Assembly (NCBI RefSeq): GCF_010183535.1
Contig: NC_071330.1
Coordinates: forward strand, 15,233,717-15,297,716
DNA: 64,000 nucleotides
Direction of reading: 5' to 3'
DNA from: Caenorhabditis remanei
Lineage: Eukaryota > Nematoda > Chromadorea > Rhabditida > Rhabditidae
In this document: piece by piece, positions 53,346 through 63,830 of the stretch
How positions within the stretch are numbered: position 1 is the stretch's first letter
Layout: each line of letters opens with the position of its first letter
Made by a program: the position numbers and the translations under genes
Notes under the pieces: model-generated
Database searches by the model: none
What the model was told of the DNA's origin: nothing
Seen by the model: the letters and a program-made list of their open reading frames with translations, nothing else

Positions 53346-54339
53346 GATCTGTTGAGGTGAGTAAATTGAGAAAATATACTTTTTTTACATAAAAATAGAG
53401 GGTTTTAACGGTTTTTTGTATGTTTTTGGCATGTTTTTAGCCAAAAAAAACCCTTAAATGCATTTTTGCACAATTTTTGACCCAAATAGTTGGAATTTTC
53501 GTGTTTTAGACCACTAAACACCTTGAAACACAGATTTTTTCTAAGTTTGAGATATTTTATACAGTTATATGCAAAAATAGAGGGTTTCAACTGTTTTTTG
53601 TATGTTTTAAGTCAAAAAATGCATTTTTGAGCTTTCAACTTCCTTTTTTCAAGAAAATTCCAAAAAAAAACAAAGTTCGAGGGTAAATTTAGACGTGATA
53701 TTCAAGATTTTAAGTAAAAAATTCCTTGGCTCAAAAAATTACGTGTACTTACCTTCAAAATTCAATTATAATTCCAAAAAAATCAGTATCAATTGTTTTT
53801 CGACATCTATTCCGTTAGGACGTCTGAAAATTTCCAATTACAGAAATAAAATTCGATGTTCATTAATTTTTCTTTTTGCTTTATTGGTTTTGACACTTTA
53901 AACTACAAAAAGAAACTATGTTCAGCATTTTCCCATTTTTCGACGTAAAAAACAATATTTATAAAATATTTGAGTTAAAACATTGTAAAAGTCGCTAAAT
54001 TTGACTAACTTTGACAGAATTTTTGACAAAAACGCGTCAAAGGTGCGCCAGATAAGGTAAAATATGTATTAAAACACATTTTTGCATGGCCTCAATAACC
54101 CGATTTGCAACCAGTACTATTAACAATTGTCAATTTTTATTTCACCAGAAGGATTATCTTCATCCTGATTGGAATACACTCCCCCTCGTCTATTCTCCCC
54201 TTTTCCTAATCCCTTATGTCTTAAGACGTCCGAATTTAATATAAAATGGGGAAGATGGAGTTACTATGACAACAAATCCCCAGAGAGATTTTTGCAAATG
54301 GGTGCCCTTCTTGAGAGAGAAATTACTTCGATATGTAAC

Positions 54340-55235
54340 TCTCTAGGGAGTGTCTGTACAAAAAAGTTGTCAACTACAAGAATAAAGCTCTACCTTTGTT
54401 CAGTATGGATTCTACATAATTTTCTTTGTGGGGGACAATCAGTCATACCGTAATACCCTCTCAAAATTGGCCAATTTCAACTAAAAATGACAAAAGTTTA
54501 CAAGTTTTTGACCGGTACTGTATATATATATATATAATTTGTTGCGGATTTTTCAAAATCCTGACATCCAGACAAACAGAAACACAGACACACAGACAGA
54601 GAGACAAAATCTTTACAAAAATGCACCCGACATTTCGAAACTACTCGAAACGCGCTGATGGTGCCCCAGATGCCAATCCGACCAATCGGAAAACGCGCCC
54701 TAGGTGCTGTCTGGCGCACCTAGGGCGCGTTTTCCGTTTTTAGTAGTACGAATAAGTTTTCCTTTGTGTCAAGAAGTCCCCAAATTCAACAAATTCAGAC
54801 TTTTAGTTGTCTGGGACACCATCAGTGCGTTTTGAGTAGTTTCGAAATGTCGGCGCATTTTTGTAAAGATTTTGTCTCTCTGTCTGTGTGTCTGTGTTTT
54901 TGTTTGTCTGGATGTCAGGATTTTGAAAAAAAAAAACTTTGGTCATTTTTAGTTGAAATTGGTCAATTTTGAGAGGGTATTACGGTATGGCTGATTGTCC
55001 CCACAAAGTAAATTATGTATAAACCATACAGAACAAGGGTAGACCTTTATTTTTGTAGTTGACAACTTTTTTGTACGGACACTCCCTAGAGAGTTACATA
55101 TCGACAAAATAATTGTTTCCCTCAAATCGTCTCATAGTGATTTTTGAGATGTACAAAAAAAAAGTACAAAAAAGTTGTCAACTACAAAAATAAAGGACTT
55201 TATTTGTTTTGTATGGTTTATACATAATTTACTTT
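54340..55235. mobile_element. Facing foldback halves around a 380-bp palindrome
   Basis: 54340-54525 and 54940-55235 are GTTGTCAACTAC-family sequences in opposite orientation (CCTCTCAAAATTGGCCAATT against AATTGGTCAATTTTGAGAGG). Between them, 54555-54935 is a separate palindrome with CATCCAGACAAAC, CACAGACACACAGACAGAGA and GTGCTGTCTGGCGCACCTAG. A (TA)n run sits at 54521-54537. 53345-54340 has AT-rich sequence with one GCGCACC motif at 54035 and no supported gene. Confidence 0.6.
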
Positions 55236-55641
55236 GTGGGACCAGACTTGTCAAAAATCGGGCCGGATTCGAAAGTGGGTACCCATTTTTACTAAAAAAA
55301 ATTGTTGAAATTTTTCGAAAAAACTGAGTGAAAATGCTAAAATTTTAAAGTTTTGGTCAAAAAGTATACTTTTCCCAAAAAAATTTTCAAAAAATGGTTG
55401 ATTTCGGCCCGGCCCGTGACAAGTCTGGGTGTTGGACAATACCGTAACAGGTTATTTTCAACTAAAAACGGCTGCACGGTACTGTATATTTTTATTAGAC
55501 CACCTTCGGCTTACACACGTATCTCATTTCCAGATTTGTGCACTGAACGAGGATGTCGATGAAAGAAACTCTCCGGAATCGTGGAAGTAAGTTTTATAAC
55601 CGACTGTTTAGTATATTCAACAAATTTTTAATCGATTTTAG

Positions 55642-57714
55642 GAAGAAATGTTCCTTGAGTCTACCGACTTGGTCCAGCGAATGAAAAACTTGAGTGTTGA
55701 AGAAGCCGAGAAGAAACTTCTTGATGTTCTTGTCAAAGTTACATTCATTGAAACAACTTTGACAGATTTTCGAGAATCTTCAGAAATTTCAGAATGAAGA
55801 ACCGGTATGTCACATTTTATGTCATGTAATGAGCTCACTATTTCAATTTTAGAGCATTCCATTCTCCTCTGCCGAAGATGTGGAATCCTTCCGTGAAGAT
55901 ATATCCAAGAAGTACCGGAATACTGGAAGTCAATCAAGGCGATTTATTCAAGAAATGAAAAGACTGCTCGAAGATGTAATCGATGACAACACGATAGACG
56001 ATGTGTAAGTGAACATTTTCATTATTATAATCATACTTGCAAGGGCCCGCTCGTAACTCGCTTCAAACTCTATATTATGAGCTGCAAAATATACCAAAAT
56101 GTAGATCTCGACGAGTTCTATGTCCCTGACCTACCACAGGCCGGGTGTCTATTTGTTAATGTGCCGCGGGCCGGGAAAAAGTGCCGAAAACGCCATTCTA
56201 GCCCGGCCCGCGGCACATTAACGAATAGCCATCCGGCCCGTAGTAAGCCATGGACATAGAACTCGTTGAGATCTTCATTTTGGTATATTTTGCAGCTCAT
56301 AATATTTGACGCGAGTTACGCGCCGGCCCGTCTGCCCGGTTTGCAAGAATGATTATAATAGAAAAATACTTTTTTTCAGGATCCAAGAATTCCGCACCAC
56401 AGTCGTCAACAAAAATGCCCAAAAATTTGCAGAAATGGAAACTGCCGGTAGTAGTCAATGGATACATATCATATGGTAAACATCAATTCTAGTTAACAGA
56501 ATTTAGTATTATTTTGTTTCAGATGAGGAAGAAAAGCGTCTCTATTTGAAAGACAACGCATCGAACTGTCTCGACCTCCACCTTCCGATTTTCACCGAAA
56601 CAATCCATTTCAACCACCCATTCAAAAAGGATTTGTCTCGAAATGTGTCTGGACTCTTTATGCTAAACAAAACTGGATACCCGAAACGTTCACAGGTTTG
56701 ATATTTATCAACAATAGCATTTGAAGTATAAACTGTTTCAGTACTTCATGAACAGGGAAGATGCGTTCCAAGTCGAAGCGTCGCTGTACCGACAACACTT
56801 GAATACCGACAGTCTTCTATGGTTTGTAGTTAATTTACTTTGTGGGACAATCATAAATATCGTAACACCCTCTTGGCCATTTTTAACTGAAAAAGACGAA
56901 ATTTTATATTTGACATAGTTGTCCGCAATTCGGATTCCGGATTCCGTAACCCGGAAGTCAACATTTTTAATTGTTTTGGAGTTCAAAAGACGGTTATAGT
57001 AATTGTGGTTTTGATCTTTATTTATCATTGAAAGCACTCAAAAAAAGATTTGATCCTGCAAATTTAGCAAATCATTCGAAATTCCGGAATTCCGAGTTTT
57101 TTTTCAATTCTAGTCAACAGAATTTACTAGGGAAGGTCATGGACTCGGTCTGGAGTTATGGGTCGTGACCTATATCATTTGAGAGCTGAGAAAACACTGA
57201 TTCCAAATATATATTCAGTGTTTGCCCTCGAGGCCTGGTATTCAAGAAAAACAAGGCCAAAGTTCGGAAAACTGACAAATTATTGCCTTTCTGACACGAG
57301 AAAACTGCAAAAAAATTTCAACACATTTTTCTCGTGTCAGAAAGGCAATAATTTGTCTTTTTCCGAACTTTGGCCTTGTTTTTCTTGAATACCAGACCTC
57401 GAGAGCAAAAACTGAATATATATTTGGATTCAGCGTGATTTCAGCTCTCAAATGATATAGGTCACGACCCATAACTCCAGACCGAGTCCATGACCTTCCC
57501 TAGTTAGTATTATTTTGTTTCAGATGAGGAAGAAGGGCGTCTCTACTTGAAAGACAACGCATCGAACACTCTTCAGAGTCGACCAAGTTCCGTTCAGCTT
57601 GATGAACAACTTCGCAACCGGAAACGCTGGAAGGATCATTTGAAAGAATGCAACATACGGAATGCAACCAACTGGAAGATGCTGCCGCTGAGCATCGCAA
57701 CGTCTGAATTGTAG
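55642..57714 (+). CDS. Multi-exon plus-strand gene, unknown family, partly duplicated and interrupted
   Basis: Exon from 55642 reads EEMFLESTDLVQRMKNLSVE, EAEKKLLDVLVK. A 55-bp intron (donor GTTACA) and a 12-base microexon NEEP are a possible junction. 55853-56004 starts SIPFSSAEDVESFREDISKK and ends DDNTIDDV. 56380-56447 is IQEFRTTVVNKNAQKFAEME. 56523-56695 begins DEEEKRLYLKDNASN and has LFMLNKTGYPKRSQ. 56742 onward is YFMNREDAFQVEASLYRQHL. Phases chain from 55853 to 56742. The last exon runs into a foldback fragment at 56822. A second DEEEGRLYLKDNASN exon (57524-57714) ends at TAG after LPLSIATSEL. It is a duplicate of the 56523 exon with a different 3' half. A hAT-like element sits in one intron. 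Helix-rich, acidic; no family recognised. Confidence 0.6.
56032..56351. mobile_element. hAT-like foldback, CATACTTG family, intronic, TSD ATTATAAT
   Basis: Ends CATACTTGCAAGGG and TTTGCAAGAATG, perfect 8-bp duplication ATTATAAT (56024-56031 and 56352-56359). Arms contain CTCGACGAGTTCTATG and CCGCGGCACATTAACGAATA. Confidence 0.85.
57127..57503. mobile_element. CTAGGGAAGG-family foldback with exact TTA duplication
   Basis: 377 bp, ends CTAGGGAAGGTC and GACCTTCCCTAG, flanked by TTA (57124-57126 and 57504-57506). The duplicated intron copy at 56496-56520 reads AACAGAATTTAGTATTATTT with a single TTA, i.e. the empty site. Confidence 0.9.
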
Positions 57715-58047
57715 TTTTCTAAATTCTCATTATTTACAAGCTTTATTTTCAATGTTATTTTTTGTTAATTTTTTGCATAATGAATTTTGGATAATGAATG
57801 GACTTATGACCTTTCTCTAACTCTCTTTAAAATTCTCATGTAGTCGTAACAATTGTGTATGTAGTTTGATAAGACATAACAAAACAAGTAAATATCTGTC
57901 TGTGTGTCTGGGGTGGGGTGTCCGGATGTCCGAACATTCCAGACTTCTTACTGCTGCAGCAAGTCCCATATCTCTGGGTTCCGTCAATCTGAAAGTTAGC
58001 CAATATCAACTAATTTTTATTTCTTATCTTTATTCAAAAACCAATCA

Positions 58048-60369
58048 TCAAAAATCATAGTGATAAGGTTTGCCAGTCGGGAAGTCCTCATCATACTCAT
58101 CCCCATCCTGCTCCTCATATTCCTCCAGTTCTTTCGGTTGCGTTGGTGGCGGCTCCGGTGTGATTTTCTCAGTTGTATACCTTGTACGCATTGGGCGAGA
58201 AGTAGCAGAGGAGGTTACTGTAGAGACCGTCGGGGGAGTTGTGACCCTGAATTTTTTTAGTTTTTTTTTCGATAGAGCGCGCTTGCAAAAAGCTTACTGA
58301 GCATCTAGTGGAGCTTGAGTCGTCGGTGGCGGAGCAATCCCAGCATCCGAATCCTCTGGACCCAACAAACACCAGTAATTCGTATTTTTTCTTAATTTTG
58401 GCCGATATAAACACGCGATCTTACTTTGCAGGGGGTTGAAATGTTCCTCATCCAAACGGAACGTCACTTCTTTTCCATCCGTCGTGTTGAAAGACGCCAC
58501 CCGATTGCTAGTTGGATTATAAACCAATCCCGCGGCAAGGTTATCGAACCCCGTCAGTCGCCATTTTCGATCTTTTGGCAATTCATCGTTGGGATTTCGA
58601 CTGGGCCACAAGAAATCCCATGCAGCATCGTTGAGCTCTTTGTTCCAGACCTGGAACACGAGTTATATGTCTATGATATAATACGGGCCGGGTTGGTATT
58701 CGTTAGAGATCTATTGTGGTTAGTTAACAAGGGAAGTCTTTCGAGACGCCACTTTCAAATGACCTATAAATTTGGTTACAGGCATTTTCTACCACGAGGA
58801 GTCCATTTCTGCCGTCAAAACCTGCTAAATGACTCTGCAAGCCGAGTCATGAGCTCTCAAACTTTTCATATCGTCAAGCCTGTCCTTATGGAATTCCAAA
58901 TCGGCGATATATACGCGCGGTTCCATTTGTGTTCCCTAACGGCTCACATGGGCTCTTACGTTGCAAAAATGAGAATATCTTGAGTATACTACTTGTCGAT
59001 TTGGAATTCCATATGAAAAGTTTGAGAGCTCATAACTCGGCTCTCATAGACATTTAGCAGATTTTGAAATAGACTCCTCATGGTCGAAAATACCTATAAC
59101 CAAATTTATAGGGTGTTTGAAAGTGGCGTCTCCAAAGACTTCCCTTGTAAGATATTTTCACATTATAATGTACGAATGTCGGTAAAACAAAATTTTACTT
59201 CGGTAAGTTTTTTCCAGAATGTTGCTATTTCTGACAATATTTTTGATAGTGTTTAGAACTTTTTCCATCCATTTTTGCACATTTTTACCTTATTTGACAG
59301 TAATTTCCCCATTTTTTACATAAGAATGCCGGAATATGCGAAAAAGGGGAAAAATGCTGTTAGATCAACGGTAAACCAAGATTTGTAAAAAAAATTACTT
59401 TTTCGAATAAGAAAAATGTATCAACATACACTTTTACATGCCATGAATAACATCATTAATGTAACGCGGGTCGGAAAAAAAGCCAAAAACGCGAAAAGGG
59501 CCAAAAAAGCCTTTCTAGCCCGGCCCGCGGCATATTAACGAATAGCCATCCGGCCCGTAGTAGGTCACGGACAACTCGTCGAGATCTACATTTTGGTATA
59601 TTTTTTAGCTCATAAAACTCAGTTTGAAGCGAGTTACGCGCCGGCCCGTTTCGGCCCGGTCGGTTCGCAAGTATGTCTAAGTTACTTACCAAATTCTGCA
59701 TATTCGTTATGTTCTTAGTTCTCGCAACCATTTTTCTTCTGTCATTCAGCTCACTTATATACATCAATATCCAGGACTCAGTAAAATCTGGAGTTGTACA
59801 CAAATGCCCGGTTCTCCACTCCACTTTTAATTGGCCTGTGCATTTCGCTTGGCCTCGCTGGTACTTTGTTATTTTTGATAGGGAATTCCTGAAATTATTT
59901 GATTGATTACAAGAATAATTTAATGGGTGAACTTACTGTGGCCCAAGTAAGCAAATCACCGTAAAATTCTGACCGTTCTTCTTAGCACACGCGATTTCAT
60001 TCTGTTGTGGATTCAGGTGTTCCGAATTGGCAATAATTGAATCGGTCAGATCACGTTCGTCTTTCTTTTCTGTATAATTCTTATAGAACACGTATCGCCA
60101 AGGTGGGTTGACAGGCATTTTCTGGATATCTAGTTGGTCAGCCTCGTTTTGAAGTCGTTTGCTCCACATCTGCAAATAAAAATCGGATGATAGGGGACTT
60201 GACACAAAATGCTTACCAGTTTCTGCATGTTCTCGATATTGTATAACCTCGCAACGTCTCTTCTGATATCATTCAGTTGCTCAATCAAATAATCTTGCTC
60301 GTCAATATCCAAACCATTCAACTTGACGACAGCGAAGAATCCAAACAACAAGAAGCTGAGCAATTTCAT
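58048..60369 (-). CDS. Secreted protein with two divergent CAP/SCP-like domains
   Basis: Five exons, all GT-AG and in phase: 60217-60369, 59937-60169, 59690-59888, 58298-58650, 58048-58246; 378 residues. Residues 1-19 form a signal peptide (MKLLSFLLFGFFAVVKLNG). Domain 1 (about 25-129): LNDIRRDVARLY, NMQKLMWSKRLQNEA, HLNPQQNEIAC, CLLGPQ. Domain 2 (about 150-295) repeats the plan: LNDRRKMVARTK, NMQNLVWNKELNDAA, HFNPLQSKIAC, CLLGPE. This 'NMxxLxW..L...A ... IxC ... C..xP' order is that of CAP/SCP extracellular proteins, but the usual HYTQ motif is missing, so it is a divergent member. A Thr/Pro-rich linker and an acidic tail (EEYEEQDGDEYDEDF) end the protein. Intron 4 is about 1 kb and filled with foldbacks. 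The role is extracellular by inference. Confidence 0.8.
58728..59147. mobile_element. Foldback MITE, CAAGGGAAG ends, TSD TAA
   Basis: Ends CAAGGGAAGTCTTT / AAAGACTTCCCTTG with TAA on both sides (58725-58727 and 59148-59150). Arms of about 190 bases (GACGCCACTTTCAAA, GAGCTCTCAAACTTTTCATA). Its end and 3-bp target are close to those of the CTAGGGAAGG family. It lies in intron 4 of the CAP-like gene. Confidence 0.8.
59455..59678. mobile_element. CATACTTG-family fragment in intron 4
   Basis: GGTCGGAAAAAAAGCCAAAA, CCCGCGGCATATTAACGAAT, GAGATCTACATTTTGGTATA and GGTTCGCAAGTATG, the right part of the family. The left part seems represented only by ACGGGCCGGGTTGGTATTCG at 58682. 59150-59450 is AT-rich with nothing else seen. 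Confidence 0.65.
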
Positions 60370-60413
60370 ATTGATTTTTGATGAAAACTGATTGTTTCTA
60401 CGGCGAGAAACTT

Positions 60414-60421
60414 CTTTTATA
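60414..60421 (-). promoter_or_regulatory. TATA box of the CAP-like gene
   Basis: TATAAAAG on the minus strand, 45-52 bases upstream of the ATG. Confidence 0.6.
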
Positions 60422-60429
60422 CACAAATT

Positions 60430-60436
60430 CTTATCA
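60430..60436 (-). promoter_or_regulatory. GATA-factor site TGATAAG
   Basis: TTGATAAGAA on the minus strand, upstream of the TATA box. TGATAA sites are bound by intestinal GATA factors in Caenorhabditis, so gut expression is a reasonable guess. Confidence 0.45.
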
Positions 60437-60569
60437 AGATGACCTTTGACCCTTGCCACATGGTCAGAATGGTTTTTTTTGTTTAAAATAGTGCGTGAGA
60501 TCACAGGTTATTTCTTTATTTATTTATCACACGTTATTTTATTTAAAAAGTTTTCTTAACAAGGCTGTC

Positions 60570-60870
60570 TTACTGTAGATTCGACGACTGTCTTACTGTG
60601 GATATCTTACTGTAGGTATTCAGAAGTCTTTGTTAGTAGTATTTTCTTGTTGTAAATGTGACTATTGTACATACGGTATGTCTGTCTTATTGTATACATG
60701 TCTTACTGTATATAGACTAGAGTCTTACCGTAGTTAAGTAGGTTGAAGTTTGTGTGGGAATGACTGTCTTACTATAGGTATGGCGAACGTCTTACTGTAA
60801 GGCGTACCAGTCTTACGGTAGGTTATGATTGTCTTACTGTAGGTATGATGACTGTGTTACTGTAGGCTTC
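60570..60870 (+). repeat. Irregular TCTTACTGTAGG minisatellite
   Basis: About a dozen TCTTACTGTAGGTAT-like motifs (with variants CTTACCGTAG, CTTACGGTAG) at 10-40 base spacing, upstream of the CAP-like gene. Resembles the CTACAGTAA-rich stretch at 8.9-9.5 kb read on the other strand. Confidence 0.7.
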
Positions 60871-61089
60871 TTGGGTGGTTCAGATGAATATACTAGTAAC
60901 ATAGTTCGCCTATTTTTGATCTGTTTTACAAAGTTCTTCTTTGCATATTTTTCCTTTGAAATACAGACAATTGACCACGAATATTTATTTACGACAAAAA
61001 TTAGTGATTACAAAAGTCTCTCAATCGGCAACAATAGTGTCAACAAGATTAAAATTTTAATGGGTAGATCATTTCGATTACAAATATGG

Positions 61090-61708
61090 ATATATAAGAT
61101 AAAGCTTTGAAGACTTTGTCCAAAGTTTGCCCTTGAGCTTTGTGATATGTGACCGCATATGCTGGCTGGATGTGGTACTGATTGGTCCATGAGTCGCAAT
61201 TTGATCCACTTGTTTTAATGGTAGACAAGATACTGGAAAAAAGATTTATGAATGTTAAATTTTGCCCTGATATATGTATTCTTACTTCAAATCCGTTGTG
61301 ACGACAATATTGTCGATGTTCTTGATATTTCGCACTTTGTGACGTCAATGTTTTTGTTTACAAGCACACGACTTCCATTCCCGACTTGAAACATTGGTGT
61401 GTGCTCCACTTTGGACATGACGTCATCTTTCCCACGGGTATAAAAAAAATCATTAGCTATACATACTTTTGAGATAACTCTCACTGTTCTATTCAATTTC
61501 CTGATCATCTCGTTGGAATCGGTCAGTAACATCATAGACGAGATCCGTAAAATACTCTCTAGTGCACATTCTGACTTTTGATCCAAATTATCACAATCCT
61601 CGATGTATGTAACTCCCACTGAGCAGATCTCAGCAAACTCTTGGTCCTTCTCCTGACGCATCACAATTTCAAGTTCATCATATGTGACCAAGTTTTTCCA
61701 TAGTGGAG
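61090..61708 (-). pseudogene. PIF1-type helicase C-terminal fragment (possibly Helitron-derived)
   Basis: Starts after a TTCGCAG acceptor at 61708 with PLWKNLVTYDELEIVMRQEK, then FAEICSVG. Further on come LTDSNEMIRKLNRTVR, VGNGSRVLVNKNIDVT and, after a one-base frameshift, KVRNIKNIDNIVVTTDLK. A 50-base intron leads to QPAYAVTYHKAQGQTLDKV. These correspond in order to the mRQ motif, the N-x-x-V region and the AyaiTihKsQG motif of PIF1 helicases, the helicase type used by Helitrons. The ATP-binding part is absent and the frame is broken, so it is a relic. No Helitron terminus is recognised nearby. Confidence 0.65.
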
Positions 61709-61799
61709 CTGCGAAGTTTTTATTGCATTTTTTTTTAGAAATAAAATAAGTTTCTTACATTTAATAATCCAATTTATAGAAGATCATTCTTCATGATTT

Positions 61800-62070
61800 G
61801 TTTAACGTAGCATCACACACAGGGCTCACAGGGAACTCATCAAATGAATCGTTCGTGGGAGAGGTACGAATTGCACCCATTGGTAACTTGTTAAAAGTGC
61901 AAGACATTGTCACAAAAGTTGTATGATAATCTGAAAAAACTGAAAAATCTTGAAAACTGATCAGGAAAACTTACTGTAGCCAATATTTGATTATCCTGAG
62001 ACCCTCTGGATTCTTATTCGCACAAAAATGTCCATCGGTACCATATAAGTTTACTATAAATTTATATTTT
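61800..62070 (-). pseudogene. Exon-like fragments of unknown origin
   Basis: Minus-strand frame ending near 61977 reads FIVNLYGTDGHFCANKNPEG, LRIIKYWL before GTAAGT. After TTTTTTCAG, 61800-61931 reads YHTTFVTMSCTFNKLPMGAI, RTSPTNDSFDEFPVSPVCDA. The junction phase does not match. It may be the upstream part of the PIF1-containing relic or a separate gene. Confidence 0.3.
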
Positions 62071-62289
62071 TCTTTCATTCGCTGTCTTAACACTGTATTT
62101 GAGTGGAAACTGTCCAAAACGTGGTCTAATCTTAAAATTAGGTACCAAAAAAGTTTAAATATGAAATGTTTCGTCTTAATACAATACATTTCCATTGTTC
62201 GTTGTCTGAATTGTTTCCAATACCGTTTTTTGAAGAAATATAGGTAAAATTTGCTTTTTTGTTCAAAACCTGACTTAAACATTGTCAAA

Positions 62290-63170
62290 ACTCATTTTTT
62301 GATAGTTTTGACTATTTCAAACCGTCAAAACTTTTTTGGGGTAAAAAATTGTTCAAAATAAAATTTTTTTTGATTTCAGCACCTTTAAAGCTATTTTAAG
62401 TTTAAACTAAGTAAAATTTATTAAAAAATTGTGTTTTTCAGGTTTCGCAGTGTCCAAATAACGTTTTAAAACTCAGTTTTTGAGAAAAAATGGAAAATTT
62501 GCATTTTTTGTCAAAACCTGACTAAAACAAGGACAAATCAAATTTTTTAAATAATTTTGACTATTTGAAACCCGAAAAAATGAGGTAATAGCTGATTTTC
62601 ATTCCGAAACATTTCGAAACAGAAGATATTGGACTTTTCCTATTATTTGCTGTGTCAAAATATCTCAAACTTTAAATAAAATCAGAGTGTGGAGGTTTGG
62701 AGACGAAAATTCCTACTTTTTGGGTAAACAATTGAGCGCAAAGTTGGAGAAAACATCACTTTATTGAGTTTGCCTGAAAAAACTGTATCTAGACTCATTT
62801 TTTGACTTAACAAATACTAAAAACGGTGGAAATCCCCATTTTTGAGTAAAAAACCCGCAAAATCTGAGTCAAAACCGTCTAATGATCCAAAAACCAAAAA
62901 TCCTTGGGTTTGAAGGTGAAATTAGGCTTAGATTTAGGAAAAAATGGAAATTTTCAATTGAAACTGTGAGAAATGGGGAAAAATTTGACTCTCAAAGCTC
63001 AAAAACTGCATTTGGACCGTTTTTATTGGTTTAAAACATATTAAAAATATTTATTTTGGGTGAAAAAATGATCTAATGTTTCTATATTTCTCTCAATTTA
63101 CTCACCTCAACAATCCATTTCCTTCTTCAAATAGATAAATAGACCACTGGTAGAATAGAAAATAAAACGA
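62290..63170. other. AT-rich stretch without supported genes
   Basis: Repetitive 'ttgacaaaacctgactaaaac' type sequence and many T/A runs. No exon, RNA gene or element end could be supported here. 63170-63590 has two GGCGGGGGTATTTGTG direct repeats (63374 and 63451) but no gene. Confidence 0.5.
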
Positions 63171-63589
63171 AATAGATTAGAACTCAATAAAAATCAAATT
63201 TAATAAGAGAATACGCCTATTCAGTAAGGCATTTAGAAGTTGGTTGTGAGTATTCCCTGGGGGAAGGAGGATTAAGGAGTTGAGGGGGCGGAGCCTATTC
63301 TGCTTTTCTAACACCTTCTGGTGTTTGAGCACAGTAATCCTGGTGGCCAACTGTTCTGGGTTACACGGCTCGGCGGGGGTATTTGTGATGTGGATGCGGA
63401 AGAAGATGAAGGGAAATACCGCAAAAAGAACAACTGCCATACCCGACTCGGCGGGGGTATTTGTGTTGTGTCATAGGGCACAATTTGTTGAAGAGATTAA
63501 GAAAAGGGGCCTCGATATATGTACACGCAGGGGGAAGAGGAATTGACGACGTTGAGAACGATCCGAGAAAACGTAGTGGAGATGTACAG

Positions 63590-63826
63590 TAACCCGTGCA
63601 GTAGGTATACAACTTTGGTTATTTTCAGTTGAAAATAACCGGAGGATGTTACGGTATCACTGATTGTCCCACCAAACAAATTGGATCGAACTGATCAAGA
63701 GTAGAGCTTCATTTTTGTAGTTGACAACTTTTTTGTACGGACACTCCCTGGAGAGTTACATATCGACATATTCATTTCTCCCTCAAATCGACCAATGGGA
63801 AATAGAGTGATGTTTGAGCTGTCCTC
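63590..63826. mobile_element. Foldback element half, GTTGTCAACTAC family
   Basis: ATTTTCAGTTGAAAATAACC, GGTATCACTGATTGTCCCAC, TTTTTGTAGTTGACAACTTT and ACACTCCCTGGAGAGTTACA in the family order. The second arm would lie beyond the Kolobok-like terminus at 63831. Confidence 0.6.
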
Positions 63827-63830
63827 TTAA

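Noticed and set aside
57158..57472. Mirror ORFs MGRDLYHLRAE on both strands
   Set aside because: Produced by the arms of the CTAGGGAAGG foldback.
58426..58983. 185-codon plus-strand ORF
   Set aside because: Antisense to exon 4 of the CAP-like gene and then runs through a foldback element.
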